Source: Rickettsiales bacterium UBA1997 (GTDB lineage: Bacteria > Pseudomonadota > Alphaproteobacteria > Rickettsiales > UBA1997). Taken from it: a DNA stretch of 24,663 nt. Location of the stretch: contig DDCV01000172.1 of assembly GCA_002335845.1 (NCBI GenBank), positions 3,051 through 27,713 of the forward strand. The letters are read 5' to 3'. A program made the position numbers and the translations under genes. The notes below the pieces were generated by a model, which did no database searches, was not told where the DNA came from, and was given only the letters and a program-made list of their open reading frames with translations. Positions 1-7,705 of this stretch are shown here, piece after piece (the first letter of the stretch is position 1; each line of letters opens with the position of its first letter).

Positions 1-20
1 CCAGGCTGCGCTACGCCCCG
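1..20 (-). tRNA. 5' end of a tRNA, probably tRNA-Pro (cut by the window edge)
   Basis: Read on the reverse strand from position 20 down, the sequence is CGGGGCGTAGCGCAGCCTGG. It fits a tRNA 5' half: a seven-base acceptor strand (CGGGGCG), T8, A9, the D-stem GCGC, and a D-loop beginning AGCCTGG. A C at position 1 with this D-arm is characteristic of bacterial tRNA-Pro. The anticodon and 3' half lie outside the window, so the amino-acid identity is inferred. The gene is transcribed away from the polysaccharide locus. Confidence 0.72.
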
Positions 21-71
21 ACATAAAATGATAAGTAGAGATGTTTTTAAAAATCCAAAATTAAATCAACA

Positions 72-99
72 TTGACATTAATAACAATGCAAGAATAAA
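72..99 (+). promoter_or_regulatory. candidate sigma70-type promoter upstream of the first gene
   Basis: A perfect TTGACA lies at 72-77. Sixteen bases later AATAAA (94-99) matches four of six positions of the -10 consensus. It sits about 58 bases before the first start codon at 157, in the only sizeable gap at the left end, so it could drive the small secreted protein and the genes behind it. The region is AT-rich and a chance match is possible. Confidence 0.35.
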
Positions 100-156
100 T
101 AACAACAATATTTAACCTACAATGAATCAAACATAAACCCACCGAAAAAGTCAACT

Positions 157-456
157 ATGAAAAAATCATTTTTTGTTTTTACTCTGGTTTTTACTTTGGC
201 TTTTACAGCATTTTCAACTCTAATTTTTCCAAAAAAATTATTAGCTTGGGATGGCTATGATTACGAAACTAATTCAGCAATTGAAATTGGTTCGGGAAAT
301 CTAGTTCGTGAAGGGTTGGTGTTTGAATATTTCGATTCTAGATCTAATGAATATCGCTCTGCTGAAGTGATAGAGCTTAACTCTTTGGGCGACGAGTCCG
401 AACTTATAGTTATAGATCTTGAAGATGATAAACAAAGAACCTTTATAATGGAATAG
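157..456 (+). CDS. small exported protein, DUF5334-like
   Basis: A 99-residue protein with a clear N-terminal signal peptide: lysines at 2-3, a hydrophobic stretch over about residues 5-24, and a plausible cleavage site after Ala30 (LLA|WDGYDYE). The mature part is about 69 residues, acidic and probably all beta. It contains WDGYDYE, GSGNLVREG, and two similar hairpin-like units (around 56-70 and 84-97) of the form hydrophobic-x-hydrophobic-Asp...Arg. From memory this matches small periplasmic proteins annotated DUF5334 in Legionella and Rickettsiales-type bacteria, whose function is unknown; no search was run. Its TAG stop directly abuts the ATG of the next gene, so the two are probably co-transcribed. 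It has no evident enzymatic role in polysaccharide synthesis. Confidence 0.8.
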   Translation: MKKSFFVFTLVFTLAFTAFSTLIFPKKLLAWDGYDYETNSAIEIGSGNLVREGLVFEYFDSRSNEYRSAEVIELNSLGDESELIVIDLEDDKQRTFIME

Positions 457-1239
457 ATGAAAATTAGCATAATTATTTCTGTTTTTAACGGCGCCAAATA
501 TCTTGAAGAGGCAATAACATCATTTCTTATTCAAAATTATGCAGAAAAGGAATTGGTTATAATTGATGCAAAATCAACTGATGATAGCCATAAAATTATA
601 TCTTCATATCAAAAAAAATTTCCCAAACTTATAAAATGGATCAAGGAATATGATTATGGCATTTCTAATTCTAGAAATATTGCTTTAAAACATATATCTG
701 GCGATATTATCGGCTTCTTGGGCTGCGATGATATTTTGCATAAAAACTTTTTAGAAAATGCCAAATATTATATTGATCTTAGTCCAAATTTTGATGTAAT
801 ATATTTTAATAACTACCATATTGGTTGTGATTATTCTTTTAATGACGCCGCGAGCAAAGATGTTACTAAGCGCAATTTGATAAAACTTTCTCCAATTGCA
901 TCTGGTGAAGCATTTTATTATAAAAAAGCAATTTTTGATAAATTTCAATTCAATGAAAATAACAAATATTGCATGGATTATGAGCTAAATATGGCCATAG
1001 TATCAAATAAAAAAAATAATGGTAAAAAACATACTTTTTACCCCGTAAATATCACGGCTGTTTTTAATCAAAATACTGGAGAGAATGTTTCAAGCGCCAA
1101 TTCTTTGAAACAAAGAATTGAATCTGTTAAAGTACATTTTAAATATGCTGATACTATAATAGAAAAATTAAGAATTTTCTGGCGTGCAAAAAAGCTAATT
1201 ACAAAAAATATAAATCTTTTTAGACAAATTAAAATTTAA
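457..1239 (+). CDS. family 2 glycosyltransferase
   Basis: A 260-residue GT-A fold glycosyltransferase of the GT2 type. The N-terminus ([19 protein letters not shown]) is the usual first strand and helix. [13 protein letters not shown] (32-44) is the nucleotide-binding strand, [11 protein letters not shown] (64-74) matches the common 'D-x-G-I-x-x-A-x-N' element, and GCDDIL (89-94) is the DXD-like metal site. It probably transfers one sugar from a nucleotide donor onto a lipid-linked glycan at the inner face of the membrane; donor and acceptor cannot be told from the sequence. The C-terminal 40 residues are basic, which would suit peripheral membrane binding. The start directly follows the upstream stop, and gmd begins two bases downstream. 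Confidence 0.88.
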   Translation: MKISIIISVFNGAKYLEEAITSFLIQNYAEKELVIIDAKSTDDSHKIISSYQKKFPKLIKWIKEYDYGISNSRNIALKHISGDIIGFLGCDDILHKNFLENAKYYIDLSPNFDVIYFNNYHIGCDYSFNDAASKDVTKRNLIKLSPIASGEAFYYKKAIFDKFQFNENNKYCMDYELNMAIVSNKKNNGKKHTFYPVNITAVFNQNTGENVSSANSLKQRIESVKVHFKYADTIIEKLRIFWRAKKLITKNINLFRQIKI

Positions 1240-1241
1240 CA

Positions 1242-2225
1242 ATGACTAAAAAAGCTTTAATTACTGGAATTACTGGACAAGATGGATCTTATTTAACCGA
1301 ACTTCTTTTAGAAAAAGGTTATGAAGTTCATGGTATAATTAGGCGATCTAGTAGCTTTAATACAAGTAGAATAGATCATCTTTATAATGATTCAGAAATC
1401 CTAGATAAAAAACTCTTTTTACATTATGGCGATTTGTCCGATTCTTCATCATTATCAAGATTGCTTGAGAGAGTTGCTCCTGATGAAATCTATAATTTAG
1501 GAGCCCAAAGCCATGTTAAAGTTAGCTTTGAAATTCCAGAATATACCACTGATATTGATGCCACTGGCACAGTGAGATTGCTTGATGCCATTAGAGAAAC
1601 TCGTATAAAAACCAAATTCTATCAAGCCTCTTCATCTGAAATGTATGGCAAAGTTGTTGAGGTTCCGCAAAGCGAAGCAACTCCATTTTACCCAAGAAGC
1701 CCTTATGCTTGCGCTAAAGTTTATAGCTATTGGATCACGGTAAATTATCGCGAAAGCTACGATATCTTTGCTTGCAATGGCACATTATTCAATCATGAAT
1801 CGCCAAGAAGAGGGCAAACTTTTGTTACTCGCAAAATTACTCATGGTTTAGCACAAATTCTAGCTGGAAAGGCCGATAAAATTTATTTAGGAAATCTAGA
1901 TGCCAAAAGAGATTGGGGGTTTGCTGGTGATTATGTTGAAGCTATGTGGCTGATGCTACAGCAAGATAAGCCAGATGATTATGTTATCGCAACTGGTGAA
2001 ACCTATAGTGTTAAAGACTTTTTAAAAGAAGCCTTTTCTTATGTTGATCTTGATTGGGAAAAATATGTTGAGATTGATCAAAAATATTTCCGCCCTGCCG
2101 AGGTTGATTTGCTCATAGGTGATCCAACAAAGGCTAAAGAAAAGCTAGGCTGGGAGCCAAAGGTTAAGTTCAAAGAGTTAGTAAAAATGATGGTTGATTC
2201 TGATCGCAAATTATATGGCTGTTAA
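1242..2225 (+). CDS. gmd: GDP-mannose 4,6-dehydratase
   Basis: Converts GDP-D-mannose to GDP-4-keto-6-deoxy-D-mannose, the first committed step to GDP-L-fucose. The 327-residue protein is an extended short-chain dehydrogenase. It has the NADP-binding motif GITGQDG (9-15), the Gmd signature [18 protein letters not shown] (31-48), [13 protein letters not shown] (84-96), and catalytic residues Ser132 (in place of Thr), Glu133, Tyr155 and Lys159. [16 protein letters not shown] (184-199) is also diagnostic. The length matches the shorter bacterial members. Two bases separate its stop from fcl, which encodes the next enzyme. No other user of the intermediate (such as Rmd, Per or ColA) is seen, so GDP-fucose is the expected product. 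Confidence 0.96.
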   Translation: MTKKALITGITGQDGSYLTELLLEKGYEVHGIIRRSSSFNTSRIDHLYNDSEILDKKLFLHYGDLSDSSSLSRLLERVAPDEIYNLGAQSHVKVSFEIPEYTTDIDATGTVRLLDAIRETRIKTKFYQASSSEMYGKVVEVPQSEATPFYPRSPYACAKVYSYWITVNYRESYDIFACNGTLFNHESPRRGQTFVTRKITHGLAQILAGKADKIYLGNLDAKRDWGFAGDYVEAMWLMLQQDKPDDYVIATGETYSVKDFLKEAFSYVDLDWEKYVEIDQKYFRPAEVDLLIGDPTKAKEKLGWEPKVKFKELVKMMVDSDRKLYGC

Positions 2226-2227
2226 TT

Positions 2228-3166
2228 ATGAATATAAATTCCAAAATTTATATTGCGGGACATAACGGCATGGTGGGATCGGCAATTTGTCGAGAATTAA
2301 AGCTGCAAGGCTATAAAAACATAATCACCCAATCTAGATTAGAATTAGACCTTCTTAATCAAAATCAAGTTAAAGATTTTTTTGATAAAACAAATCCCGA
2401 ATATGTATTTTTAGCTGCGGCCAAAGTTGGTGGCATTGAGGCCAATAGAAGCCAACCAGCTGAATTCATCTATGAAAATCTACAAATCCAAAATAACATA
2501 ATTCACAATTCCTATCTCAATAAAGTTAAAAAGCTTATATTTTTAGGTAGCTCCTGCATTTATCCCAAATTTGCTAAACAGCCAATTAAGGAAGAATATT
2601 TATTAACTGGCGAGTTAGAGCCAACAAATTATGCCTATGCCATTGCCAAAATTGCTGGCGTCAAAATGTGCCAAGCCTATAATGAGCAATATGGTTGCAA
2701 TTTCATATCAGCAATGCCCACCAATCTTTATGGTATCAATGACAATTTTGATTTAAAAACCTCTCATGTACTCCCTGCCCTAATTCGTAAATTTCACGAA
2801 GCAAAAATAAACAACGCTGAATTTGTTGAGGTTTGGGGATCGGGAGAGCCTAAAAGAGAATTTTTGCATGTCGATGATTTAGCCAAAGCTTGTATTTTCA
2901 TAGCAAATAGCGATATTGCACATGAAGATATAATTAATATCGGAACTGGCCAAGATCTATCAATTAAAGATTTAGCTGAATTGATCAAAAAAATTACTGG
3001 CTTTAAAAACAAAATACAATTCAATACCAATAAACCAGATGGCACTCCTAGAAAAATGCTAGATGTTAGCAAAATCAACAATTTAGGCTGGAAGGCCAAA
3101 ACCAATTTAGCAGATGGCGTGAAAAGGGTTTATGGGTGGTATAAGCGGTATAGTGTAAATAATTAA
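2228..3166 (+). CDS. fcl: GDP-L-fucose synthase
   Basis: The bifunctional 3,5-epimerase/4-reductase that turns GDP-4-keto-6-deoxymannose into GDP-L-fucose with NADPH. The protein has 312 residues, near the family norm. The Rossmann motif GHNGMVGS is at 11-18. AAAKVGGIEANRSQPAEF (63-80) is typical of Fcl/WcaG. The active site shows GSSCIYPK (107-114), with Ser108 and Cys110, and Tyr137 and Lys141 in NYAYAIAK. It follows gmd by two bases, so the pair forms one cassette. No recognisable fucosyltransferase of families GT10 or GT11 occurs in the window; one of the GT2 or GT-B proteins may use the product. Confidence 0.96.
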   Translation: MNINSKIYIAGHNGMVGSAICRELKLQGYKNIITQSRLELDLLNQNQVKDFFDKTNPEYVFLAAAKVGGIEANRSQPAEFIYENLQIQNNIIHNSYLNKVKKLIFLGSSCIYPKFAKQPIKEEYLLTGELEPTNYAYAIAKIAGVKMCQAYNEQYGCNFISAMPTNLYGINDNFDLKTSHVLPALIRKFHEAKINNAEFVEVWGSGEPKREFLHVDDLAKACIFIANSDIAHEDIINIGTGQDLSIKDLAELIKKITGFKNKIQFNTNKPDGTPRKMLDVSKINNLGWKAKTNLADGVKRVYGWYKRYSVNN

Positions 3167-3180
3167 TTGGGTTCTTACAT

Positions 3181-4347
3181 ATGGCATTTAGGGTATTAAA
3201 ACTTATCAAGTGTAGCAACACACTAAAGAATACAACAATATATATTATTTTCTATAAAATTAGTATCGAGCTTAAGCATCATTTTTATAAAAATTTACAA
3301 AAAATTTTACCATCATCTTCAGAAAAAGTTGCAAGATCTCTTGCCAAGAATCAAGACAAGAAACTCAAACTTATATATCTAAAAGAACATGAGAAAGAAA
3401 TAAAAAAAAGAGCAAATTACGACCTGGCAGATTTTTTAAATTTATCCAAAGATATTCCTTATCACATAACACCAGAAAAATATAAACCAAACGACTTTTA
3501 TTACAATGCCCTTACTTTAAAAAAATATGCAGGTATTAACGAAAGTAGCTTTATTAGCGCAACTATGGAGCATGGCTCCTACCTAGCAGATGACTATTAC
3601 TGGGATTCTGACATCAACTTCCCTTTTAATACAATAATTGTAAATTCTAACCTTAGAAAGAATGTACTTTCTAAAGCTTGTAATAAAAATATTGAGGTAG
3701 TAGGTCCTTATATTGCATACGCGCAGAGTTTATTAACCGCCAGCCAAGTTCAAAAGGAAAAAAAAAGGTTAGGCAAAAATTTACTAGTATTTCCCATGCA
3801 TTCTACTCACTGGATTGATGTTAACTATAATATTCAGGAATTCATAAAACAAATTAATCATATTGCTAAGGAATTTAATAGTGTTAGAATTTGTATGTAT
3901 TGGAAGGATATATTAAGAGGTGATTATAAACCATATAAGGAAGAAGGATTTGAAATTGTTTGTGCGGGACATATTTATGAGCCTCACTTTTTACCTAGAT
4001 TGCGTAGCTTAATAGAAATATCTGACCATACAATGTCAAGCCAAGCTGGCACACAATTATGCTACTCTATATATTTAGATAGACCTCATCTTTTATATCA
4101 AAATGATTCCGAATTAGTTGTTCACTTAGATGAGATTAAAAACGATACAGATAATAGAGCTAAAAAGGTAGCTGATGGTAATAATTTTAAAGAAATACAC
4201 GCTGTTTTTTCAGAATTCTCTAGCGGCATAACGAAGGAGCAATATAATGTTGTTGATAAATATTGGGGTATTTCAAGCGTAAAATCAAAAGAAGAATTAA
4301 GAGATTTATTACTTAATGTTAGAAAAATAGGCAAGTTAACAACTTAG
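3181..4347 (+). CDS. putative GT-B-fold glycosyltransferase, family not recognised
   Basis: A 388-residue protein I cannot assign to a named family. The first 100 residues are basic and include a hydrophobic patch near 17-30. The rest alternates strands and helices as in a GT-B protein. Notable stretches are TMEHGSYL (128-135), VVGPYIAYAQS (173-183), LLVFPMHSTHW (201-211), and a C-terminal segment (261-302) with CAGHIYEPHFL and SSQAGTQLCYSIYLDRP. The last part resembles the donor-binding 'S/A-G-T-x-x-x-E/Y-A-x-x-x-x-x-P' helix of GT-B enzymes. Its place between fcl and another transferase supports a glycosyltransferase role, perhaps a fucosyltransferase, but that is inference. Fourteen bases separate it from fcl. 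A gap of about 130 bases follows. Confidence 0.6.
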   Translation: MAFRVLKLIKCSNTLKNTTIYIIFYKISIELKHHFYKNLQKILPSSSEKVARSLAKNQDKKLKLIYLKEHEKEIKKRANYDLADFLNLSKDIPYHITPEKYKPNDFYYNALTLKKYAGINESSFISATMEHGSYLADDYYWDSDINFPFNTIIVNSNLRKNVLSKACNKNIEVVGPYIAYAQSLLTASQVQKEKKRLGKNLLVFPMHSTHWIDVNYNIQEFIKQINHIAKEFNSVRICMYWKDILRGDYKPYKEEGFEIVCAGHIYEPHFLPRLRSLIEISDHTMSSQAGTQLCYSIYLDRPHLLYQNDSELVVHLDEIKNDTDNRAKKVADGNNFKEIHAVFSEFSSGITKEQYNVVDKYWGISSVKSKEELRDLLLNVRKIGKLTT

Positions 4348-4393
4348 AATGGAAGTTTATTAAAAAATAATTTAAAAACCTAAGGAGCCACTA

Positions 4394-4447
4394 TTGTCAA
4401 TAATTAGAACTTTAGAGAAATCGCAAAACTTACCAAAAAACCAATAG
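4394..4447 (+). CDS. possible 17-codon leader ORF with strong RBS
   Basis: In the 132-base gap after the GT-B-like gene, a perfect AAGGAG (4382-4387) lies six bases before a TTG codon that opens a 17-codon frame (MSIIRTLEKSQNLPKNQ) ending in TAG. Good Shine-Dalgarno sites are rare in this window, which makes this one notable. It could be a translated leader for the transferase at 4480, the remnant of a lost gene, or chance. There is no homology evidence. Confidence 0.2.
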   Translation: MSIIRTLEKSQNLPKNQ

Positions 4448-4479
4448 CTATACCCCCTAGATAATATAAATTTTAACAA

Positions 4480-5451
4480 ATGCTTAACTTCTGCACCTTA
4501 TTCGACTCAAACTATCTACTTCGTGGCTTAGCTCTCTATAATTCACTAAAAAATCAATGCACCAATTTTCATCTTTACATTTTTGCTTTTAACGATCTTT
4601 GCTTTGAAACTTTATCTAAATTAAACCTAGATAATGCTACTATTATCAAATTAAAAGATTTTGAAGATGATGAATTGCTAAAAATAAAACCTTCTAGATC
4701 AAAAGGTGAATATTGTTGGACATGCACTCCTTCAATCATTCTTTATAGTATAACAAAATTTCAATTAGATCACTGCACCTATTTAGATTCTGACATTTTC
4801 TTTTTTAGCGATCCCAAAATCTTAATTGATGAAATGGGCAAAAAATCAGTATCAATGACCTTGCACAATTTTCATCCTAATCACGATCAAAGTGAAGCTT
4901 CGGGCAAATATTGCGTGCAATTTATGACTTTTAGAAATAATAAAAAAGGCTTAGAAGTTTTAAAATATTGGCGCTATAAATGTATTGAATGGTGCTTTAA
5001 TCGCCATGAAGACGGTAAATTTGGTGATCAAAAATATCTTGATGACTGGATGACTAGATTTGATTGTTGTTATGAGATCTCAAATATTGGAGCTGGAATT
5101 GCGCCGTGGAATTTAGAGAATTTTCAAATTTTTAGAGAAAAAGATCAAATAATATGCAAAAAACATGATAATTCATTGTCTTTTCCAGTAGTTTTTTATC
5201 ACTTTCACAATCTAAGATTTGAAAATAGTAACCTTGCCAAACAAATTGGTTATAAAATAAACCCCCATATTTGTTCTTTATTTTATATTAAATACCTCAA
5301 GGAAATCAATAATATCTTTAAAAAAGTAAAAAATCTTGCAAAAAATCAATTTTTTGATTTTAATAAAAAAACCTCTTTATATAAATATTTTTCAACAAAA
5401 GTGATAAAAAATAATTATCAGTTTAATAAAAAGGGCTTAATAAAATTCTAA
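4480..5451 (+). CDS. GT-A glycosyltransferase, GT8-like
   Basis: A 323-residue protein that begins like a GT8-type glycosyltransferase: NFCTLFDSNYLLRGLALYNSL (residues 3-23 without the flanks) places the nucleotide-binding strand first. The metal-binding DXD is in TYLDSDIFFF (100-109, DSD at 103-105). GDQKYLDDW and a later YHFHNLRF block are where GT8-type proteins carry their conserved C-terminal acceptor and His motifs. The last 60 residues are basic and low in complexity, consistent with membrane association. AT-rich 'GATAATATAAA' sequence lies at 4460-4470, but I see no convincing -35 element. The stop is one base from the downstream cupin gene, which is in turn followed by rmlA, suggesting that it may use a dTDP-sugar. 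The donor is unproven. Confidence 0.78.
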   Translation: MLNFCTLFDSNYLLRGLALYNSLKNQCTNFHLYIFAFNDLCFETLSKLNLDNATIIKLKDFEDDELLKIKPSRSKGEYCWTCTPSIILYSITKFQLDHCTYLDSDIFFFSDPKILIDEMGKKSVSMTLHNFHPNHDQSEASGKYCVQFMTFRNNKKGLEVLKYWRYKCIEWCFNRHEDGKFGDQKYLDDWMTRFDCCYEISNIGAGIAPWNLENFQIFREKDQIICKKHDNSLSFPVVFYHFHNLRFENSNLAKQIGYKINPHICSLFYIKYLKEINNIFKKVKNLAKNQFFDFNKKTSLYKYFSTKVIKNNYQFNKKGLIKF

Positions 5452-5452
5452 T

Positions 5453-5818
5453 ATGGCTTATATCATAAATTTAAAATCAAATAAAGATGATCGTGGAGAA
5501 TTAATAGCGGTCGAAGACAATCAAGTTGGATTTGATATTAAGAGAACTTATTTTATTAAAAACCCAATTGGTAAACGCGGCGGTCATCGCCACAAAAAAT
5601 CATATCAAGCCTTGATATGCCTAAGTGGTAGCTGCACAATATATAATAATGACGGCTATAAAGAAGATAATTTTGCGATGGATTCTCATGATAAATGTCT
5701 CATTTTAGAGCCAAAAGATTGGCATATTATGCAAGATTTTAGCCCGTCTTGCATACTTCAAGTGCTATCATCGACTAATTATGATGTTAATGATTACATA
5801 GACGAACCTTATAAATAA
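5453..5818 (+). CDS. WxcM/FdtA-type cupin, probable dTDP-4-keto-6-deoxyhexose 3,4-ketoisomerase
   Basis: A 121-residue single-domain cupin of the WxcM-C/FdtA superfamily. Key parts are DDRGELIAVEDN (12-23), FDIKRTYFI (27-35), the metal or active-site strand KRGGHRHKKSYQALI (41-55, His45 and His47), and a C-terminal block with WHIMQDFSPSC and YDVNDYIDEPY. FdtA and QdtA enzymes move the keto group of dTDP-4-keto-6-deoxyglucose from C4 to C3 before amination. Here RGGHRHKK replaces the RGFHAHK of classical FdtA (compare the second copy at 24135), placing it in the WxcM-like branch. It could be an isomerase of different stereochemistry. Three bases separate it from rmlA, which supports dTDP-sugar metabolism. 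Confidence 0.8.
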   Translation: MAYIINLKSNKDDRGELIAVEDNQVGFDIKRTYFIKNPIGKRGGHRHKKSYQALICLSGSCTIYNNDGYKEDNFAMDSHDKCLILEPKDWHIMQDFSPSCILQVLSSTNYDVNDYIDEPYK

Positions 5819-5821
5819 ATC

Positions 5822-6706
5822 ATGAAAGGAATTATTCTAGCTGGAGGCAGCGGCACAAGATTAGCACCATTAACTAATGTTATGAGCAAGCAATTGCTGC
5901 CGGTTTATGACAAGCCAATGATTTGCTATCCGCTAGCAACATTAATGAGCATAGGCATTAGGCAAATTTTGATAATAGCAAAATCTGACGATATCCCAAA
6001 TATCAAAAAATATCTGGGCAATGGTAGAGATTTAGGAATTAGACTCAGCTATGAAGCGCAAGATGAGCCTAAAGGAATTGCAGACGCTTTTATAATTGGT
6101 GAAAAATTTATTGGCAAAAGTCCGGTTTGCTTGATTTTGGGAGATAATATTTTTTATGGCTCCGAAGTTGGCGTTGAATCAATGCAAAAAAACTTCGAAA
6201 AAATGACCAAAAAAGAGATAAGCGCTTTTATCTTCGCTTATCATGTGTCGGATCCCGAAAGATATGGCGTTGTTGAGTTTAATAATGAAGATCAAGAAAA
6301 GGCTATTTCTATTGAGGAAAAACCACAAAATCCAAAATCAAATTGGGCGGTAACGGGTTTTTATATTTACGATAATGATGTGATAGAAATTGCTAAAAAC
6401 CTAAAGCCATCCGCCCGAGGTGAGTTGGAGATAACTGATATAAATAATGTTTATCTAAAAAAAGATAAATTAGGAGTCATAACCTTTAAAAGAGGATTTG
6501 CTTGGCTTGATGCTGGAACTCCTGACTCATTAATAGATTCAGCGCAATTCATCCAAACTATCGAAAAAAGACAAGGCCTAAAAATCGCCTGCTTAGAAGA
6601 AATATCCTATCGCAAAGGCTTTATATCAAGGCCTGAGTTGAAAAAAATATCCCAAAAATATAACAATAATTCTAGCTACAGATCATACCTTAACTTAATT
6701 AAATAA
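5822..6706 (+). CDS. rmlA: glucose-1-phosphate thymidylyltransferase
   Basis: Makes dTDP-glucose from glucose-1-phosphate and dTTP, the entry to all dTDP-6-deoxyhexoses. The protein has 294 residues, the normal RmlA length. The signature LAGGSGTRLAPLT is at 6-18, followed by SKQLLPVYDKPM (22-33), DEPKGIADA (81-89), LGDNIFYG (106-113), an EEKP element and a final RGFAWLDAGTPDSL block. All are standard for RmlA. It lies between the cupin and pseB with gaps of three and six bases. Its usual partner rmlB is missing from the window, although rmlD (21199) and FdtA/FdtB-like genes occur further right. Confidence 0.96.
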   Translation: MKGIILAGGSGTRLAPLTNVMSKQLLPVYDKPMICYPLATLMSIGIRQILIIAKSDDIPNIKKYLGNGRDLGIRLSYEAQDEPKGIADAFIIGEKFIGKSPVCLILGDNIFYGSEVGVESMQKNFEKMTKKEISAFIFAYHVSDPERYGVVEFNNEDQEKAISIEEKPQNPKSNWAVTGFYIYDNDVIEIAKNLKPSARGELEITDINNVYLKKDKLGVITFKRGFAWLDAGTPDSLIDSAQFIQTIEKRQGLKIACLEEISYRKGFISRPELKKISQKYNNNSSYRSYLNLIK

Positions 6707-6712
6707 TTATAC

Positions 6713-7705
6713 ATGTTAAACGGAAAATCTATATTGATAACTGGAGGCACTGGCTCTTTTGGGAAAAAATTTACCGAGACAATATTGAAGAAATTTCCTG
6801 ATATTGAAAAAATTGCTATTTTCTCACGAGATGAATTTAAGCAGTTTGAAATGTCAAACCTTCCACAATTTAAAGATAACAATAAAATAAGATATTTTAT
6901 TGGAGATGTACGAGATAAAGAAAGATTATTGAGAGCTTTTGATGGAATTGATATAGTCATTCACGCTGCAGCGCTAAAACAGGTCCCAGCTTGTGAGTAT
7001 AACCCATTTGAAGCTGTAAAAACCAATATTATAGGAGCGCAAAATGTTATTGAAGCAGCAATTGATAAAAATATAAAAAAAGTTGTCGCGTTAAGCACTG
7101 ATAAAGCATGCTCTCCAATAAATTTATACGGCGCAACAAAATTATGTTCCGATAAATTATTTATTGCAGGAAATGTATATTCTGGATCAAAGAATACTAT
7201 ATTTTCGGTTGTTAGATATGGCAATGTAGCAGGTAGCAGGGGTTCAGTAATCCCCTTCTTTCAAAAATTATTAAGAGAAGGGGCAACAGAAATTCCTATA
7301 ACAGATGAAAGAATGACTAGATTTTGGTTAAAGCTTGATGAGGCTGTTGAAATGGTAATTGAATCGCTTGAAAAAATGATCGGTGGTGAGTTATTTGTGA
7401 AAAAAATTCCTTCCGTCATGGTAACTGATATCGCAAAAGCAATAGCTCCAGATTTACCGATAAAGATAGTTGGTATTAGGCCTGGTGAAAAAGTACATGA
7501 AAGAATGATCTCATGCGAAGATGCCATAAATTCTATTGAAATGGAAAATTACTACATAATAATGCCAAATGATTCAATATATAGCAAATATCTCAAATAT
7601 AATGGAAAGAAATTGCCTCATGATTTTGAGTATCATAGTGGCAACAACGAAAAGTGGCTTACTATTGAACAAATAAAAAGCTTTATAGATGAAATCAAAG
7701 AATAA
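6713..7705 (+). CDS. pseB: UDP-N-acetylglucosamine 4,6-dehydratase (inverting)
   Basis: The first enzyme of pseudaminic acid synthesis: it dehydrates UDP-GlcNAc at C4/C6 and inverts C5, giving UDP-2-acetamido-2,6-dideoxy-L-arabino-4-hexulose. The 330-residue protein has TGGTGSFG (10-17), FSRDEFKQFEM (37-47, the PseB/FlaA1 signature), HAAALKQVP (84-92), LSTDKACSPINLYGATK (127-143) with Asp130, Lys131, Tyr139 and Lys143, and RMTRFWL, typical of the short PseB group rather than the membrane-bound PglF/WbpM group. The pseC start lies 17 bases inside its 3' end, so the two are translationally coupled. Confidence 0.95.
   Translation: MLNGKSILITGGTGSFGKKFTETILKKFPDIEKIAIFSRDEFKQFEMSNLPQFKDNNKIRYFIGDVRDKERLLRAFDGIDIVIHAAALKQVPACEYNPFEAVKTNIIGAQNVIEAAIDKNIKKVVALSTDKACSPINLYGATKLCSDKLFIAGNVYSGSKNTIFSVVRYGNVAGSRGSVIPFFQKLLREGATEIPITDERMTRFWLKLDEAVEMVIESLEKMIGGELFVKKIPSVMVTDIAKAIAPDLPIKIVGIRPGEKVHERMISCEDAINSIEMENYYIIMPNDSIYSKYLKYNGKKLPHDFEYHSGNNEKWLTIEQIKSFIDEIKE

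Noticed and set aside
2794..3105. Reverse-strand open frame inside fcl, and similar antisense frames inside pseB, the GT2 genes and others
   Set aside because: These are shadows of well-supported genes: no ribosome-binding site, no recognisable motif, and composition that mirrors the sense strand.
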